The translations under genes and the position numbers were made by a program. This document shows, piece after piece, positions 18,733 to 24,960 of a stretch of DNA of 25,814 nt (position 1 is the stretch's first letter; each line of letters begins with the position of its first letter). The DNA lies in NCBI GenBank assembly GCA_033557675.1, contig JAWQRM010000243.1, forward strand, positions 1-25,814, given 5' to 3'. The notes under the pieces were generated by a model, which was given only the letters and a program-made list of their open reading frames with translations, searched no databases and was not told the DNA's origin. This DNA is from Coptodactyla brooksi. Taxonomy: Eukaryota > Arthropoda > Insecta > Coleoptera > Scarabaeidae.

Positions 18733-19829
18733 ATAAGTATATACAACACCTATGTATTCCTTTACTCCCAAGAAAGCAGAAGGTTGCAGGCTCCGATTTT
18801 ATTTTCTTGTCATAAATTACTTATTTCATAACTCTTAGATTGTGCAGTATGAAATAATAAAACGGTATATTTTAACAATCAATTAAACATAATTAGTTGT
18901 CCAAACGCCAAATTTTGGATAACACTTTGCAAACATCCTAGCATTGATAAACTGAATTTTCTAACAAAATCAGCATCTACCATGCTTCCTAAATTTATTT
19001 TCAGAAAACTAGGATCTATTTCCTGCCTGATAAGTTCGACGACATCTGCTTTTGTTCACATATCCCCAATCCATTTAAATCCACACTTTTGGAGGCCAGA
19101 ATTATGGTTAAACATTGGGTCACTATTATGGAACTTTTCATTATCATCATTACTACATTATCACACATATAGAACTAGTATCATTATAAATGAAATTGTT
19201 ATTGCTATTTTCTTTGCCGAGGGTAGCATGACGTACTTTAATTCTATTCAGCCATTCTTCAATGCCTCACACATTTATTGAAAAATGTCCTTTGAAATTT
19301 CAATGAAAGAATCCGCTTATTTTAATCTAATTGTGCTCTTAATACAATAAATAAAATAGTAAAGCTGTAATTACTTTTATAACAATGTTCTTTAAAATGA
19401 ATCATTGTGTACTTACGCCAGTAGCATAAAAACAAGTTAAATCAATACTTAAACAGCAAGTGTTCAAATTATTCAGATACTTTTTTAGTTAAAATTACCA
19501 GATACTCGAAGATAAATTCTAATAGTTTCCATCTTTGAATTATACTATTTTCAACAATATGTTTATGCTGGTTTAGAGACACCAATAAAAAGGACAAGAC
19601 TTCTGCTGTCTCATCATCACAAGCAAACACATATGGAAGTTACGGAAATTACAGCAATTCGTCAACTGCAGGTGCTTACCAATATTCAGGATCTCAACAA
19701 GGCCAATACAACTATACACAGTATGGTGGACAAGGTGATCAGTATCAATACGGCAGTTGGCAGTATCCACAAGGAAGTTATAGTGGATATAATCAGTGGG
19801 GCGGATATAGTAGCGGTTATGGTTACTAA
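5427..19829 (+). CDS. Prp39: Pre-mRNA-processing factor 39 (Prp39/PRPF39), 5'-incomplete, 11 exons
   Basis: Exons 5427-5870, 6479-6619, 6675-6941, 7657-7782, 8448-8722, 9582-9741, 11108-11218, 11290-11454, 11510-11713, 17756-18219 and 19577-19829 join to 2610 nt, 870 codons with the stop. All introns are GT-AG and the frame never breaks. Diagnostic stretches are FTGWTYLLQYVDQE, HYPYCYGYWRKYADYEKR, AIPLSVDLWIHYL, FRSDRLWDSYIKWE, WNFEEGIKRPYFHVKPLE, ALYEEFWLR, ERACTIH and RKLEFLEDFGTD. All are hallmarks of the PRPF39 HAT-repeat (half-a-TPR) scaffold. In the family, Prp39 is a nuclear U1 snRNP-associated factor that forms a dimer (homodimer in animals, Prp39/Prp42 in yeast) and helps U1 choose 5' splice sites. 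Residues 1-195 are acidic/basic low complexity, 258-770 the HAT core, 786-869 a Tyr/Gly/Gln-rich tail. The initiator is not established: ATG 5517 is the first in-frame Met, but the frame is open from the acceptor. Confidence 0.95.
5871..6478. other. Prp39: Prp39 intron, no other feature recognised
   Basis: AT-rich 608-bp intron, GT-AG. I see no TE, RNA gene or strong inverted repeat in it. Confidence 0.6.
6479..6619 (+). CDS. Prp39: Prp39 exon with two SEDELP-like motifs
   Basis: Acceptor cattgcag, donor gtaatc at 6620; 47 codons in phase 0. It encodes ISEDELPSVQVAK and VSDEELPGPKRAELP, two copies of a (I/V)S(E/D)(D/E)ELPxxxx(K/R) unit. A third copy opens the next exon. The intron that follows is only 55 nt. 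Confidence 0.85.
6675..6941 (+). CDS. Prp39: Prp39 exon: third SEDELP motif, then start of HAT core
   Basis: Acceptor ttttttccaag, donor gtaaaa at 6942; 89 codons in phase 0. It begins VVSEDELPAVKREGTKRK, the third motif copy. A KRK cluster follows that could serve as a nuclear localisation signal (inference). It ends with LPELDKYWKAVNDDPTDF and TGWTYLLQYVDQE, the first HAT repeat of PRPF39. Confidence 0.93.
7013..7097. repeat. Nested hairpin in Prp39 intron
   Basis: Inner arms ctttgtagttcaag (7040-7053) and the exact complement (7058-7071) are separated by gtta. Outer arms acaaggttatt (7013-7023) and aataaccttgt (7087-7097) are also exact. A third copy of tttgtagttcaa lies at 7076-7087 in direct orientation. 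It could be a tiny MITE or a structured intronic hairpin. The rest of this intron (7098-7656) shows nothing recognisable. Confidence 0.8.
7657..7782 (+). CDS. Prp39: Prp39 exon: HAT repeat
   Basis: Acceptor tttcatgtag, donor gtaagt at 7783; 42 codons in phase 0. It encodes AAREAYDAFLSHYPYCYGYW followed by RKYADYEKRKGNKKKCEE, one of the most conserved HAT repeats of PRPF39, with the Trp and aromatic positions intact. Confidence 0.95.
7783..8447. other. Prp39: Prp39 intron, AT-repeat rich
   Basis: 665-bp intron with a TA-rich stretch at about 8310-8370. The two overlapping open frames near 7874-8176 show no recognisable protein. No RNA gene is seen. Confidence 0.5.
8448..8722 (+). CDS. Prp39: Prp39 exon: HAT repeats
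   Basis: Acceptor caatgtgaag, donor gtaaga at 8723; it ends in phase 2 (AA joins C of the next exon, giving Asn). It encodes VFERGLKAIPLSVDLWIHYL, FERALSACGLEFRSDRLWDS and AAIYDRLLTTPTQGYTAHFD, which align end to end with the PRPF39 core. The acceptor has only a weak pyrimidine tract, but the codon continuity from KKCEE to VFERGL is exact. Confidence 0.95.
8830..9225 (-). pseudogene. LINE ORF2 C-terminal fragment inside Prp39 intron
   Basis: On the minus strand from about 9225 the translation reads VDNRVVARNKSA then, past a stop, PLQKVIQQMTRKCQKKSKVR, MYKTVIRLTEVYTSE, and with a shift WARKILRRICG. This is the familiar segment after the RT of RTE/jockey-like LINEs ('NR..A.N..Y.ALQK..KS..LS.KTKVR.YKT.IRP...Y..E.W...WERKILR.I.G'). 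Several stops and indels are present. It lies antisense to the host gene. Confidence 0.7.
9582..9741 (+). CDS. Prp39: Prp39 exon: end of N-terminal HAT domain and linker
   Basis: Acceptor ctcttttatag, donor gtaaga at 9742; it enters in phase 2 and leaves in phase 0. It encodes NFQEHVANNTPNKILEVDEF and LALRKEVKHIL, then an acidic linker ending GEDNQEV. This linker lies between the two HAT halves and is divergent in the family. Confidence 0.92.
9815..10080 (-). pseudogene. Internally deleted mariner transposase copy 1
   Basis: The minus-strand frame at 9854-10063 has REKCPDLWWYSS, LNHDNAPTHDSLLL with the second catalytic Asp, and NNIFMMRCPPYLPI. It then jumps directly to YILRGLL and an end region (9815-9890) that repeats the end of copy 2 (shared catcaatattaattttgtc). 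The segment with the third catalytic Asp and about 50 codons is missing. Frameshifted and dead. It abuts copy 2 in the same orientation. Confidence 0.85.
10085..10570 (-). pseudogene. Mariner transposase copy 2, broken
   Basis: Reading down the minus strand: LPEEPRQRKG, LQLKVLIADF, INKEYYLVLLHLHEVVQKKR, RNNLWQIHDDNAAAQNSM, then FFLFPKLRKIMKRQHFANIG. The end is VLRRLQKVIVQVYTYEDHFE and GDKINIDE followed by a stop. The order is that of mariner transposase. The stretch between the second Asp motif and the third ('PPYSPDLAP') is deleted, and the third Asp position reads Asn (TPCNFFLF). A short tandem duplication (RQHFANIG/VRRHFANIG) is present. Frameshifts and a stop at 'LEL*RNN' confirm it is dead. 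Confidence 0.88.
10571..11107. other. Prp39: Remainder of Prp39 intron, no assigned feature
   Basis: 10571-10800 has higher GC and may be the decayed 5' part of the mariner copy or another TE, but I could not read a domain. 10800-11107 is AT-rich intron ending in the acceptor acattttcag. Confidence 0.4.
11108..11218 (+). CDS. Prp39: Prp39 exon: linker helix and RWNFEEG motif
   Basis: Acceptor acattttcag, donor gtaagt at 11219; 37 codons in phase 0. It encodes IRERIISIRRKIHKNTITAV and TNRWNFEEG. The RW(N/T)FEEG motif continues directly into IKRPYFHVKPLE of the next exon, a signature of PRPF39. Confidence 0.95.
11290..11454 (+). CDS. Prp39: Prp39 exon: C-terminal HAT domain start
   Basis: Acceptor ttgttatag, donor gtaatg at 11455; 55 codons in phase 0. 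It encodes IKRPYFHVKPLERCQLKNWQ, EYLDYEIEQGDQTRIIVLFE and RCLIACALYEEFWLR. The next intron is again about 55 nt, similar in size to the one at 6620-6674. Confidence 0.96.
11510..11713 (+). CDS. Prp39: Prp39 exon: HAT repeats
   Basis: Acceptor aatttttag, donor gtatgt at 11714; 68 codons in phase 0. It encodes FVHYLEGLKDPEL, IKDVYERACTIHHIKKPTLH, LQWAIFEESIKNYNKAAEIL and a final LLQ. It is followed by the largest intron, about 6 kb. Confidence 0.95.
12010..12498. mobile_element. MITE-like element with about 22-bp terminal inverted repeats
   Basis: The left end (12010-12031, contains aaaatgaaaggaagta) and the right end (12477-12498) are inverted complements at 21 of 22 positions. They bound a 489-bp AT-rich non-coding segment. 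TTAA occurs at both edges, which would fit a piggyBac-type target site, but this is weak because the end itself is AT-rich. A tRNA-like SINE lies within it. No transposase is present. Confidence 0.55.
12248..12366 (+). mobile_element. tRNA-derived SINE, copy A
   Basis: A pol III A box (taggtcagcgg, about 12263) and B box (ggttcaaattc, about 12308) are spaced as in a tRNA, then a tail gaatttattttcttatttg and aataaaaagtaataaatta. The same body and tail recur inverted at 18500-18620, which shows a dispersed family and not a lone tRNA pseudogene. The anticodon arm and acceptor stem are not canonical, so this is not a functional tRNA gene. Confidence 0.65.
12636..12679. repeat. Perfect 17-bp inverted repeat (hairpin) in Prp39 intron
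   Basis: acttttattattgtatg (12636-12652) is exactly complementary to 12663-12679 with a 10-base loop. It lies in the large intron with no overlapping feature. Confidence 0.8.
12680..14214. other. Prp39: Large Prp39 intron, unassigned part
   Basis: AT-rich sequence with no recognised domain, RNA gene or strong repeat. The motif attgtgaaatattttttac at 14142-14160 recurs with one change at 17257-17275, suggesting a dispersed repeat. Confidence 0.4.
14215..14460 (-). pseudogene. Possible LINE ORF2 C-terminal remnant
   Basis: The minus-strand frame reads NKLNIRLPDGRCITRGNFIF then KAMVPEAFNIL. This resembles the end of CR1/L2-like ORF2 proteins ('N.R.P..RT...SF.F.G...YN.LP'). The following residues drift into hydrophobic low complexity. 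Similarity is by pattern only; it could be chance. Confidence 0.3.
15087..15106. repeat. (TA)10 microsatellite
   Basis: Ten uninterrupted TA units just 3' of the Penelope-like fragment. Confidence 0.9.
15190..15840 (-). pseudogene. Penelope-like retroelement: RT end, connector and GIY-YIG endonuclease
   Basis: From 15836 downward the minus strand reads KIKFTCEKEANSCINYLDIT then IIKKGDKLQYKIHKKPTQ, the conserved post-catalytic RT region ('I.FT.E.E....I.FLD..I'). Next is LLHRLETISMKKEDYRQE, the connector region. The frame at 15194-15388 gives NYISQTGTKFSDEYKEHITS with PEHLHTNFHLPGNREQNFEV and KSRKLNKKP, the GIY-YIG domain with YIG changed to YIS. The segments are in different frames with stops between them, and the catalytic RT part is absent. 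It is antisense to Prp39. Several open frames on the + strand here (15407-15668) are its shadow. Confidence 0.8.
15887..15909. repeat. Short palindrome, 10-bp arms
   Basis: atatgtcgat (15887-15896) pairs exactly with 15900-15909 around a three-base spacer. Just 5' of the Penelope-like reading; it may be part of that element. Confidence 0.6.
15910..17020. other. Prp39: Large Prp39 intron, unassigned part
   Basis: AT-rich, no recognised gene. A 64-codon open frame at 16244-16438 (+) ending NQEWLDTKEPQDEKDIHREF has a protein-like composition at its end but no known domain; I leave it unassigned. Confidence 0.35.
17021..17183. repeat. Long imperfect fold-back (about 80-bp arms, 6-base loop)
   Basis: The left arm (17021-17104) is the near complement of the right arm (17111-17183). 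Blocks aatagagaac, catcta, atattc, tatacctaaa and agttatttac pair in order, around a loop of six T. Differences are mostly substitutions and small gaps. It is a candidate MITE or fold-back transposon in the intron, or the template of a long RNA hairpin. No flanking target duplication could be fixed. Confidence 0.8.
17756..18219 (+). CDS. Prp39: Prp39 exon: last HAT repeats
   Basis: Acceptor tctttgtcacag, donor gtaagc at 18220; it ends in phase 2 (GG joins A for Gly). It encodes IAYRRINLERRRGDNEKCSQ, LYLQLIDLTM, RKLEFLEDFGTDIQSVQAAY and DEYQKYIKQ, the conserved C-terminal HAT repeats. A Lys-rich stretch (KDNKKKDPKG) follows that could act in nuclear import. Confidence 0.95.
18500..18620 (-). 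mobile_element. tRNA-derived SINE, copy B
   Basis: On the minus strand: an A-box-like part (gctagaacag), agcaaatctgtcatgaaggc, a B box (agtttgaatcctgc), then a tail ending caataaaaattaataaatta. Body and tail align with copy A at 12248-12366, including the shared tail aataaatta, although it lies in the next intron and the opposite orientation. Confidence 0.6.
18694..18729. repeat. (AT)18 microsatellite in a palindromic frame
   Basis: Eighteen AT units flanked by atacaat on the left and attgtat on the right, so the whole can fold back. Confidence 0.9.
18730..19576. other. Prp39: Last Prp39 intron, remainder
   Basis: AT-rich. A 99-codon open frame at 18982-19281 (+) has no recognised domain and is treated as chance. 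The intron ends with acceptor gctggtttag. Confidence 0.4.
19577..19829 (+). CDS. Prp39: Prp39 last exon: Tyr/Gly/Gln/Ser-rich tail and stop
   Basis: Acceptor gctggtttag; TAA at 19827-19829. The 84 residues include a short KKDK segment and then a low-complexity tail with repeated YG, GY, QY, YN and GS steps, for example GQYNYTQYGGQGDQYQYGSW and YSGYNQWGGYSSGYGY at the terminus. PRPF39 of vertebrates also ends in a Tyr-rich tail, so this supports the end of the gene. The Gly/Gln/Ser enrichment here is striking. Confidence 0.93.
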
Positions 19830-20085
19830 TTACAAGTTAAATTTTGTTTTATATATTCAGATAGTAGATTAAATACAACGCATTCTTCGTGTTTTTTTTT
19901 TATCGTGTTTAGACGTTGAAATGAATTTGTACCTTATGCTGCTTTTCTTTCAATATATTTCTCCACATGTACAAATAGTCAATTTCATAATTCCATTTAT
20001 GTAGAATATGAGTGAATTTGAATAAGATGAATCCCTTATTGCTAAATTTGTCGATTTTAACAATTAATGTTAGTTGTATTTCAAT

Positions 20086-20091
20086 AATAAA
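20086..20091 (+). terminator. Prp39: Candidate poly(A) signal of Prp39
   Basis: AATAAA 257 bases after the TAA. ATTAAA at about 19869 is an alternative nearer signal. This suits a short AT-rich 3' UTR. Confidence 0.55.
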
Positions 20092-20113
20092 CAATACATG
20101 GGATATTATGGGT

Positions 20114-20119
20114 TTTATT
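20114..20119 (-). terminator. Candidate poly(A) signal of a convergent minus-strand gene
   Basis: AATAAA on the minus strand, about 140 bases after the stop proposed at 20256. It lies within 30 bases of the Prp39 AATAAA, so the two 3' ends would overlap if both are used. Confidence 0.35.
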
Positions 20120-20255
20120 TTTATAAACAATTACAAACATTCACGATAAATATATAATGTAGGTGAGTAATATGGAATAACAATCTATAAAATTACCTTG
20201 TAAACTGAATTATGTAAACTATAAAGAATAATAATTGGTTGTGTCTTTTTCAACT

Positions 20256-20518
20256 TTATTTTTCTAATTTCATCACAGATTTCATTAAGGTACTTCCTGT
20301 TTTGTTGATGTCTGCAACATAAAAAAATAGTTTAATAACATTTACAGAGATTTAGAAGATTTTTATTTACACATATACAATTACTACCGATGGAAGGACA
20401 TGCCCAATGTATGATACACCCACCAACCAATTAGGAAGGAGTTTTAATATACCCTTTAATTTATTTTTATACTTACTCCACTTCTTTCCAGCTTTAATAA
20501 ACGTGAGTTGAAAATTTT
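20256..20518 (-). CDS. Possible last two exons of an unidentified convergent gene
   Basis: On the minus strand an acceptor (cattgttgtattag type) precedes a 42-nt exon at 20477-20518. A consensus donor gtaagtat follows at 20476-20469, and a strong acceptor tttttttatgttgcag at about 20326-20312. Splicing 20477-20518 to 20311-20256 gives one open frame NFQLTFIKAGKKW then NINKTGSTLMKSVMKLEK and TAA. I do not recognise the protein. The splice signals are good and a poly(A) signal follows, but the coding length is short, and without splicing the first exon also stays open for about 50 codons. A tail-to-tail neighbour is plausible but not proven. Confidence 0.35.
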
Positions 20519-21064
20519 CTAATACAACAAATGAAAAGGAATTTTGAACATTTTTAATATGGTTTCTCTTGCCTTTGTAAATAAATTTTTATGCAGAATA
20601 TACTTATTAAATACTCAAATCTGGATGATGATACTCCTAATCCTGCTATGAGTGAACAAGAACTTGATGTTAACCTGATGATGATGTTAAACAGATTATT
20701 TTGTTTCTCTAAAGTGCCATAATACTTATTGTGCAATAGGATTTCTATCAAATGAACCCGCTCGTGACCAAGATTTCTGTGTAAAAATAAATACCACATA
20801 TTCTTTAGGAAATAAAGTAGCAGTCAATCAAATGCACTATTAAATAAGTTATAGTTACATTTTTGTTCTAAAATATATCAATTTTATTTCTATACCGTGT
20901 AGGACATTATACCTGATCTCATAAAGATATTGCATTCTCATACACGATTGGTTAGCCCATTCCGACAATCCCCAAGATCGCATGACAATTAGCGAGAGAA
21001 TCATAATATGAACCTAGGCACGCAAATTCCTTGAGAGCGTTGATGATACACAACAGCTTCAGAA
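20519..21064. other. Unassigned intergenic or intronic AT-rich DNA
   Basis: No recognised domain. A minus-strand acceptor-like tttttacacag near 20780 followed by KSWSRAGSFDRNPIAQ and a stop could be an alternative terminal exon of the neighbour, but support is weak. Confidence 0.3.
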
Positions 21065-21835
21065 TGTCATTTTTACAACCGCCGAGAGGGTTTACATTAT
21101 CAAGTGGTATTTGAGCGGCAATTCTTCCAAAGAAGTTGTAAATTTATTCGCAGTTGCTTTCGAAAATTGGCCAATTCCATAGCATCGAGCAATATTGCGT
21201 ATTGTCGATGTGTTCGAAAAGACAGATTATCGCCAATGCTGCTTGAAAATTCGCGACCATCGACAACCTCAATTGAAGCCTGAAGGAGAGGCAAGGGAAC
21301 TGATACCAGTGCACGGTCAGTGAACTCGTCTCCAGTAGACAAATCTCCGAAGTTGGCATGAGTGTTCTAACAGTCAGGGACATTTTGAAACACAATAAAT
21401 TCCGTTGCTTTAAAGTGGGAATTACGCAACAGATCTGAGGACCTGAGGACAGATCCTGAGGACAATATCAGACGAACGGAATTTTGTGAAATTATGGAAA
21501 AATCAAACAAGAACGAAAATTTCCTAGGAAATACTTAATTTTCGGATGAATCGTCTTTTCCCATTCATGGTCGCCACAATCCGTTTGTTGTGCCATATTG
21601 GGCTCAAGAAAATAAGCATCTAACTGTTGCTACTCAAACGCAGTATCCACAAAAGCTGAATGTTTGGACTGGTATTTTAGGTGATTTTATCATTGGACCT
21701 TATTCCATTGATAGAAACCTAAATGTCAACAAATATTTAAAACTATTGCAGAACCAAGTGATTCCTGCTGTCCGAAACCTCCCACTCCCACTCCCACAAA
21801 GAGATAAATATTTATTGATAGTAGTTAAAAAGTAA
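21065..21835 (+). pseudogene. Tc1/mariner-superfamily transposase, 3'-truncated
   Basis: In changing frames the + strand reads FTTAERVYIIKWYLSGNSSK, AILRIVDVFEKT, ISEVGMSVLTVRDILKHNKF (two helix-turn-helix regions), RRTEFCEIMEK, SDESSFPIHGR with the first catalytic Asp, then YWAQENKHLTVATQTQYPQK and LNVWTGILGDFIIGPYSIDR with KYLKLLQNQVIPAV. The second and third Asp blocks are missing because similarity stops at about 21800. A triple ctgaggac(a) duplication at about 21437-21465 breaks the frame. It is inactive and of a different lineage from the mariner copies at 9.8-10.6 kb. Confidence 0.85.
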
Positions 21836-22345
21836 CTGTCCATAGGACAATGTCAAGCAGCGCTAGCATATACCTTCTCCGAAGACATCACAAATATTAC
21901 TAACAAGGAGATGCTCAGGTACCTCGACCCCCGATTCCTTCCATTTCCTATGGATTATATAGTTGGTTGAGTTGATTTGGAAACCGTTTTCAAAAGTTAC
22001 CAAATCTCAAAACCCAATCGAAAATCAATCAATCAAGTGTGTACCACACATCCCATCTAACTCCCTGTGGTAAAGAGAGGTATCTTGGAGTTCGTCTGAG
22101 GTCACGAGTGCTAACACACGTGTTCCCGGCGCGCTCTATATATAGGCCTTTTTAGTGTATTTTACGTGCTTTTCAGAGGACCTTCCTGATAAAGCGACTT
22201 GTCTGCACTTCCTTGGGCGTGGGAGGTTGCGTTCTTACAGGCTTTTTGCGGTAAGAGAATTTTCTAACGTTGTAGTGTATAGGTTAGGAAATAAATCGCC
22301 GTTGCTGGGCAGCCTAACAGATGACCGCTGCCGTGCTGCCATCTT
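21836..22345 (+). other. 5' flank and presumed 5' UTR of the DUF4780-type LINE
   Basis: 21836-22080 has no recognised feature. From about 22100 the base composition becomes much more GC-rich, matching the LINE ORF1 that follows, so 22100-22345 is probably its 5' UTR and internal promoter region. The exact 5' end cannot be placed. Confidence 0.4.
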
Positions 22346-23584
22346 ATGGCAAGAGTACATGGCGCGGGGAATTGCTTGGTTGGGATGTCCACCGGAACGG
22401 GCAGCGAGGCGGCTGAGTCTGAAGACGCCCCATCCAACGTAACGGAGGCCGGCTTCATAGAGGTGCGGCTTAAAAGACATAATAGCGCTGAGTGTAGGAG
22501 GCGGAAGGCCGAGGCAGAGGCTGCGGAGAAATCCAAAGCCTCTTCCCTCAGGCCAGAAACCTCAGGACGCGGGAGAGCTATGCGCTCTGGCAATAGAACG
22601 GGGGGCAGGTCGGCGCCTGGGTCATCGCGGCCGAGTGCTGCCGCGAAACCTGAGTCTGCTGCAAAGCGTCCACACCCCAGCACAGAGCAATCTCCTGCTA
22701 CTCACATGAGTAAAAAAGGCCGCAAGGGCCCAAAACCAGGTACCTCAGGTACTTACAGCAATGCCGCTTCCAATCATTTGCGGGTGGCAATAATCGACAA
22801 GGTGAATTCGCTTGAAAAGCTCCCGAAGGACAACGCAGACTTTGTTCAAAGGCAGCTCAGGACTGCGCTGGTCTCTTGCCTGCTGGATGACAGCTGCAAT
22901 CCCCTCAAAATGCCCAGTTTTGCGACGATAGCGTACGCTGGCGAAATTTTACGGGTCACCTGTGACAACGAGGGCTCCCGAAACTGGCTTGCCGCTAAGG
23001 TCGGCAACTTGAAACCGTAGAAGGACGCTTCCCTAAAGGTTGTGAGAGTGGACCAGCTGCCACAACTGACGAAAGTTACCCTATAGGTTCCAGGAAAGGA
23101 GTGCTCCGGTAAAGAGAGTAAGGAGGTGGTGGTGAATCTTCTTGCAAAACAGAATCAGCACCTTATGGTATGTTCATGGTGCATGTTCCACCACGAGGAC
23201 CATCATAATGGTCAACTATTTGTTTCTGGGGTTGGCAAGGACGACCTTGAAAAGCTTAAGGTCCAAGGTAGGCTAAAATAGATGTTCGGGACTCTATCTG
23301 TCCGTTTCAGGAAGGATGAGTACTAAAAGCCAGCGGAGAAACCAGGTACCTGTGACTCAGCCGCAACTGCAGTGGAGGAGACGATGAGTGGGGGGGCTGC
23401 GCAGCCCACAGGTGTCCCATCTACCTCTGACACTAGTTGTGCAACTAGAGTGAAGGCTGCAACTTCCCTTGTAGGGCCTGCTAGCAACCCTGTCACCCCA
23501 GTCTGCCACCCCTGTTACCCCAGTCACTCCTTCAACACACCCCAGTCTGTCCAGGATTTGGAGAAGTATGCAGCTGTCCCATGA
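22346..23584 (+). pseudogene. LINE ORF1 with DUF4780-like domain, interrupted by four stops
   Basis: One frame runs 22346-23584 (413 codons). It has an N-terminal Ala/Ser/Arg/Lys-rich basic region, and then LRVAIIDKVNSLEKLPKDNA, DFVQRQLRTALVSCLLDDSC, CDNEGSRNWLAAKVGNLKP, KDASLKVVRVDQLPQLTKVT and VGKDDLEKLKVQ. This matches the DUF4780-type domain ('VAVID...P...L......L......P.F......G.L...C.NE.S..WL...V..LKPW..A.LKVV..DELPKL..V..W.PG') found in arthropod LINEs. Stops are TAG at 23018-23020, 23084-23086 and 23279-23281, all where the domain expects Trp, and TAA at 23324-23326. The tail (23372-23584) is Ser/Thr/Pro-rich. Start could be ATG 22346 or 22385. Confidence 0.75.
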
Positions 23585-23605
23585 CAACAGCCACTAAAAC
23601 TGACA

Positions 23606-24483
23606 ATACCCTATATCCTAGCTTATGGTGTGGTGGTATGGTGCACAAAGTTAGAAGCTTCTGCAGCAGTGCTTAAAATCACTCGGGTACAGTGCATGGC
23701 ATGTCTGGGAGCCACAGGGCCAATATGCATAACCCCGACCATTGCCATGGAGAACATGTTTGGACTCACTCCTATCGAGATACATATCAGAGAGGCAGCA
23801 GTGAGTATGATAATCAGAATTCGAGCTTCGGGTTTTAGGTATGAAGCAATCTGTGGAGCCGCGCGCAATCAACTGTGGGATGCTGCTAATAGGGAGTAAC
23901 CATTTCGTGGTGTTGCGAGCGACACGATGAATCCGCAGTACGTCTTTGATAAGCCATATCAACTCCATGTAGAGAGCAAACGGGTCTCTAAACATAGAAG
24001 AAGCATCTTTATTTATACAGATGGTTCAAAAACTAAGGAGGGTTCAGGTGCTGGTGTTTTTTCACCGACTTAAACCTTGAAGAGTAACGGCCCCTTGGTG
24101 CTCTTGCCACACCATTTCAAGCAGAACTGACTGCCATCTCCATGGCAACAAGCAGGATTACCCGCACTAACATTGGAGGTAAATACGTTACTATTTTTAC
24201 AGATAGCAGACAGGCAATTCTCAATCTGAAAAAGAATCGCATTTCATCGAAATCGGTGCTTAAATGTCACAGAGCACTGATTCAGGCAGCCAAGAAAAAT
24301 GCAGTTTCCATAAGCTGGGTAAAAGGCCACTCATCGTGTAAAGGAGACAAAAAAGCTGACCAGTTAGCAAGAGAGGGCTCTAAAACTTCACCTCGCTCTC
24401 CAGAACTTGTAACGCTCCCGACGAATTGTACACTGATTGAATTGGTCAAGGAGCTATCCCAAAAGATGACCCAAGAGAAATGA
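23606..24483 (+). pseudogene. LINE ORF2 remnant: post-RT region and RNase H domain
   Basis: The reading starts abruptly at ILAYGVVVWCTKLEAS then RVQCMACLGATGPICITPT and MENMFGLTPIEIHI, the region just after the RT of RNase H-bearing LINEs (I/LOA/R1-like group). After stops and frame changes an RNase H fold follows: IFIYTDGSK (Asp at 24020), FQAELTAI (Glu at 24124), FTDSRQAI (Asp at 24202) and HSSCKGDKKADQLA (Asp at 24358). All four catalytic acids are present. A stop (SPT*) and a frameshift lie at about 24073-24105. Apurinic endonuclease and the RT catalytic core are missing, so ORF1 is joined to the C-terminus by a large internal deletion near 23590-23605. Confidence 0.85.
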
Positions 24484-24538
24484 GATAACTTCGCTATCCG
24501 GATGCTGCAACAGCAAAATATTACACTAATTACACTGC

Positions 24539-24754
24539 ATGCTACGTAAGCACATGTATAACTTGCGTTTATCTGACTCCGCTATATGTAGGGGTTGCGA
24601 AGCACAAGAGGAAACATCTCTACACGTTTTATGCGATTGCCCAGCACTCAGCAACTTAAGAGAAACGTTTTTAGGGGAATCAACCATGACCTCAGGTGGA
24701 ATCCAGAGCTTTGCCCCGGGACATTTGCTGGCCTACATGGAATGTGTGGGCTGA
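24539..24754 (+). pseudogene. LINE ORF2 C-terminal zinc-knuckle-like region
   Basis: The frame reads SAICRGCEAQEETSLHVLCD then CPALSNLRETFLGE, the CxxC...HxxxC-type C-terminal motif of RNase H-bearing LINE ORF2 proteins. Separated from the RNase H by a TGA and a frameshift. The element's 3' end is at about 24830-24890, where composition returns to AT-rich; no poly(A) or simple-repeat tail is obvious. Confidence 0.7.
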
Positions 24755-24960
24755 CTGAGAGGCTAGGGGCGCAACTCCAGCGGAATGTACAATGGACCTG
24801 CAGAGGCCTCAGTGCTGCGGGTTAACTGCACCCTCGCCTATCCAGATCCAGAGAGGCATATAATGCAATTACATAAGGTCGTTAAAAAATTACTTTGAAA
24901 ATAAAGTCATGTTCATTGTACCAATGTTATTTTGTTAAAACGAGAAAAGGCAAAAAATTT

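Noticed and set aside
22264..22683. 139-codon minus-strand ORF
   Set aside because: Antisense of the GC-rich LINE ORF1 start; no domain and weaker than the sense frame.
23651..23995. 114-codon minus-strand ORF
   Set aside because: Antisense to the LINE ORF2 remnant, whose sense reading matches the post-RT and RNase H region.
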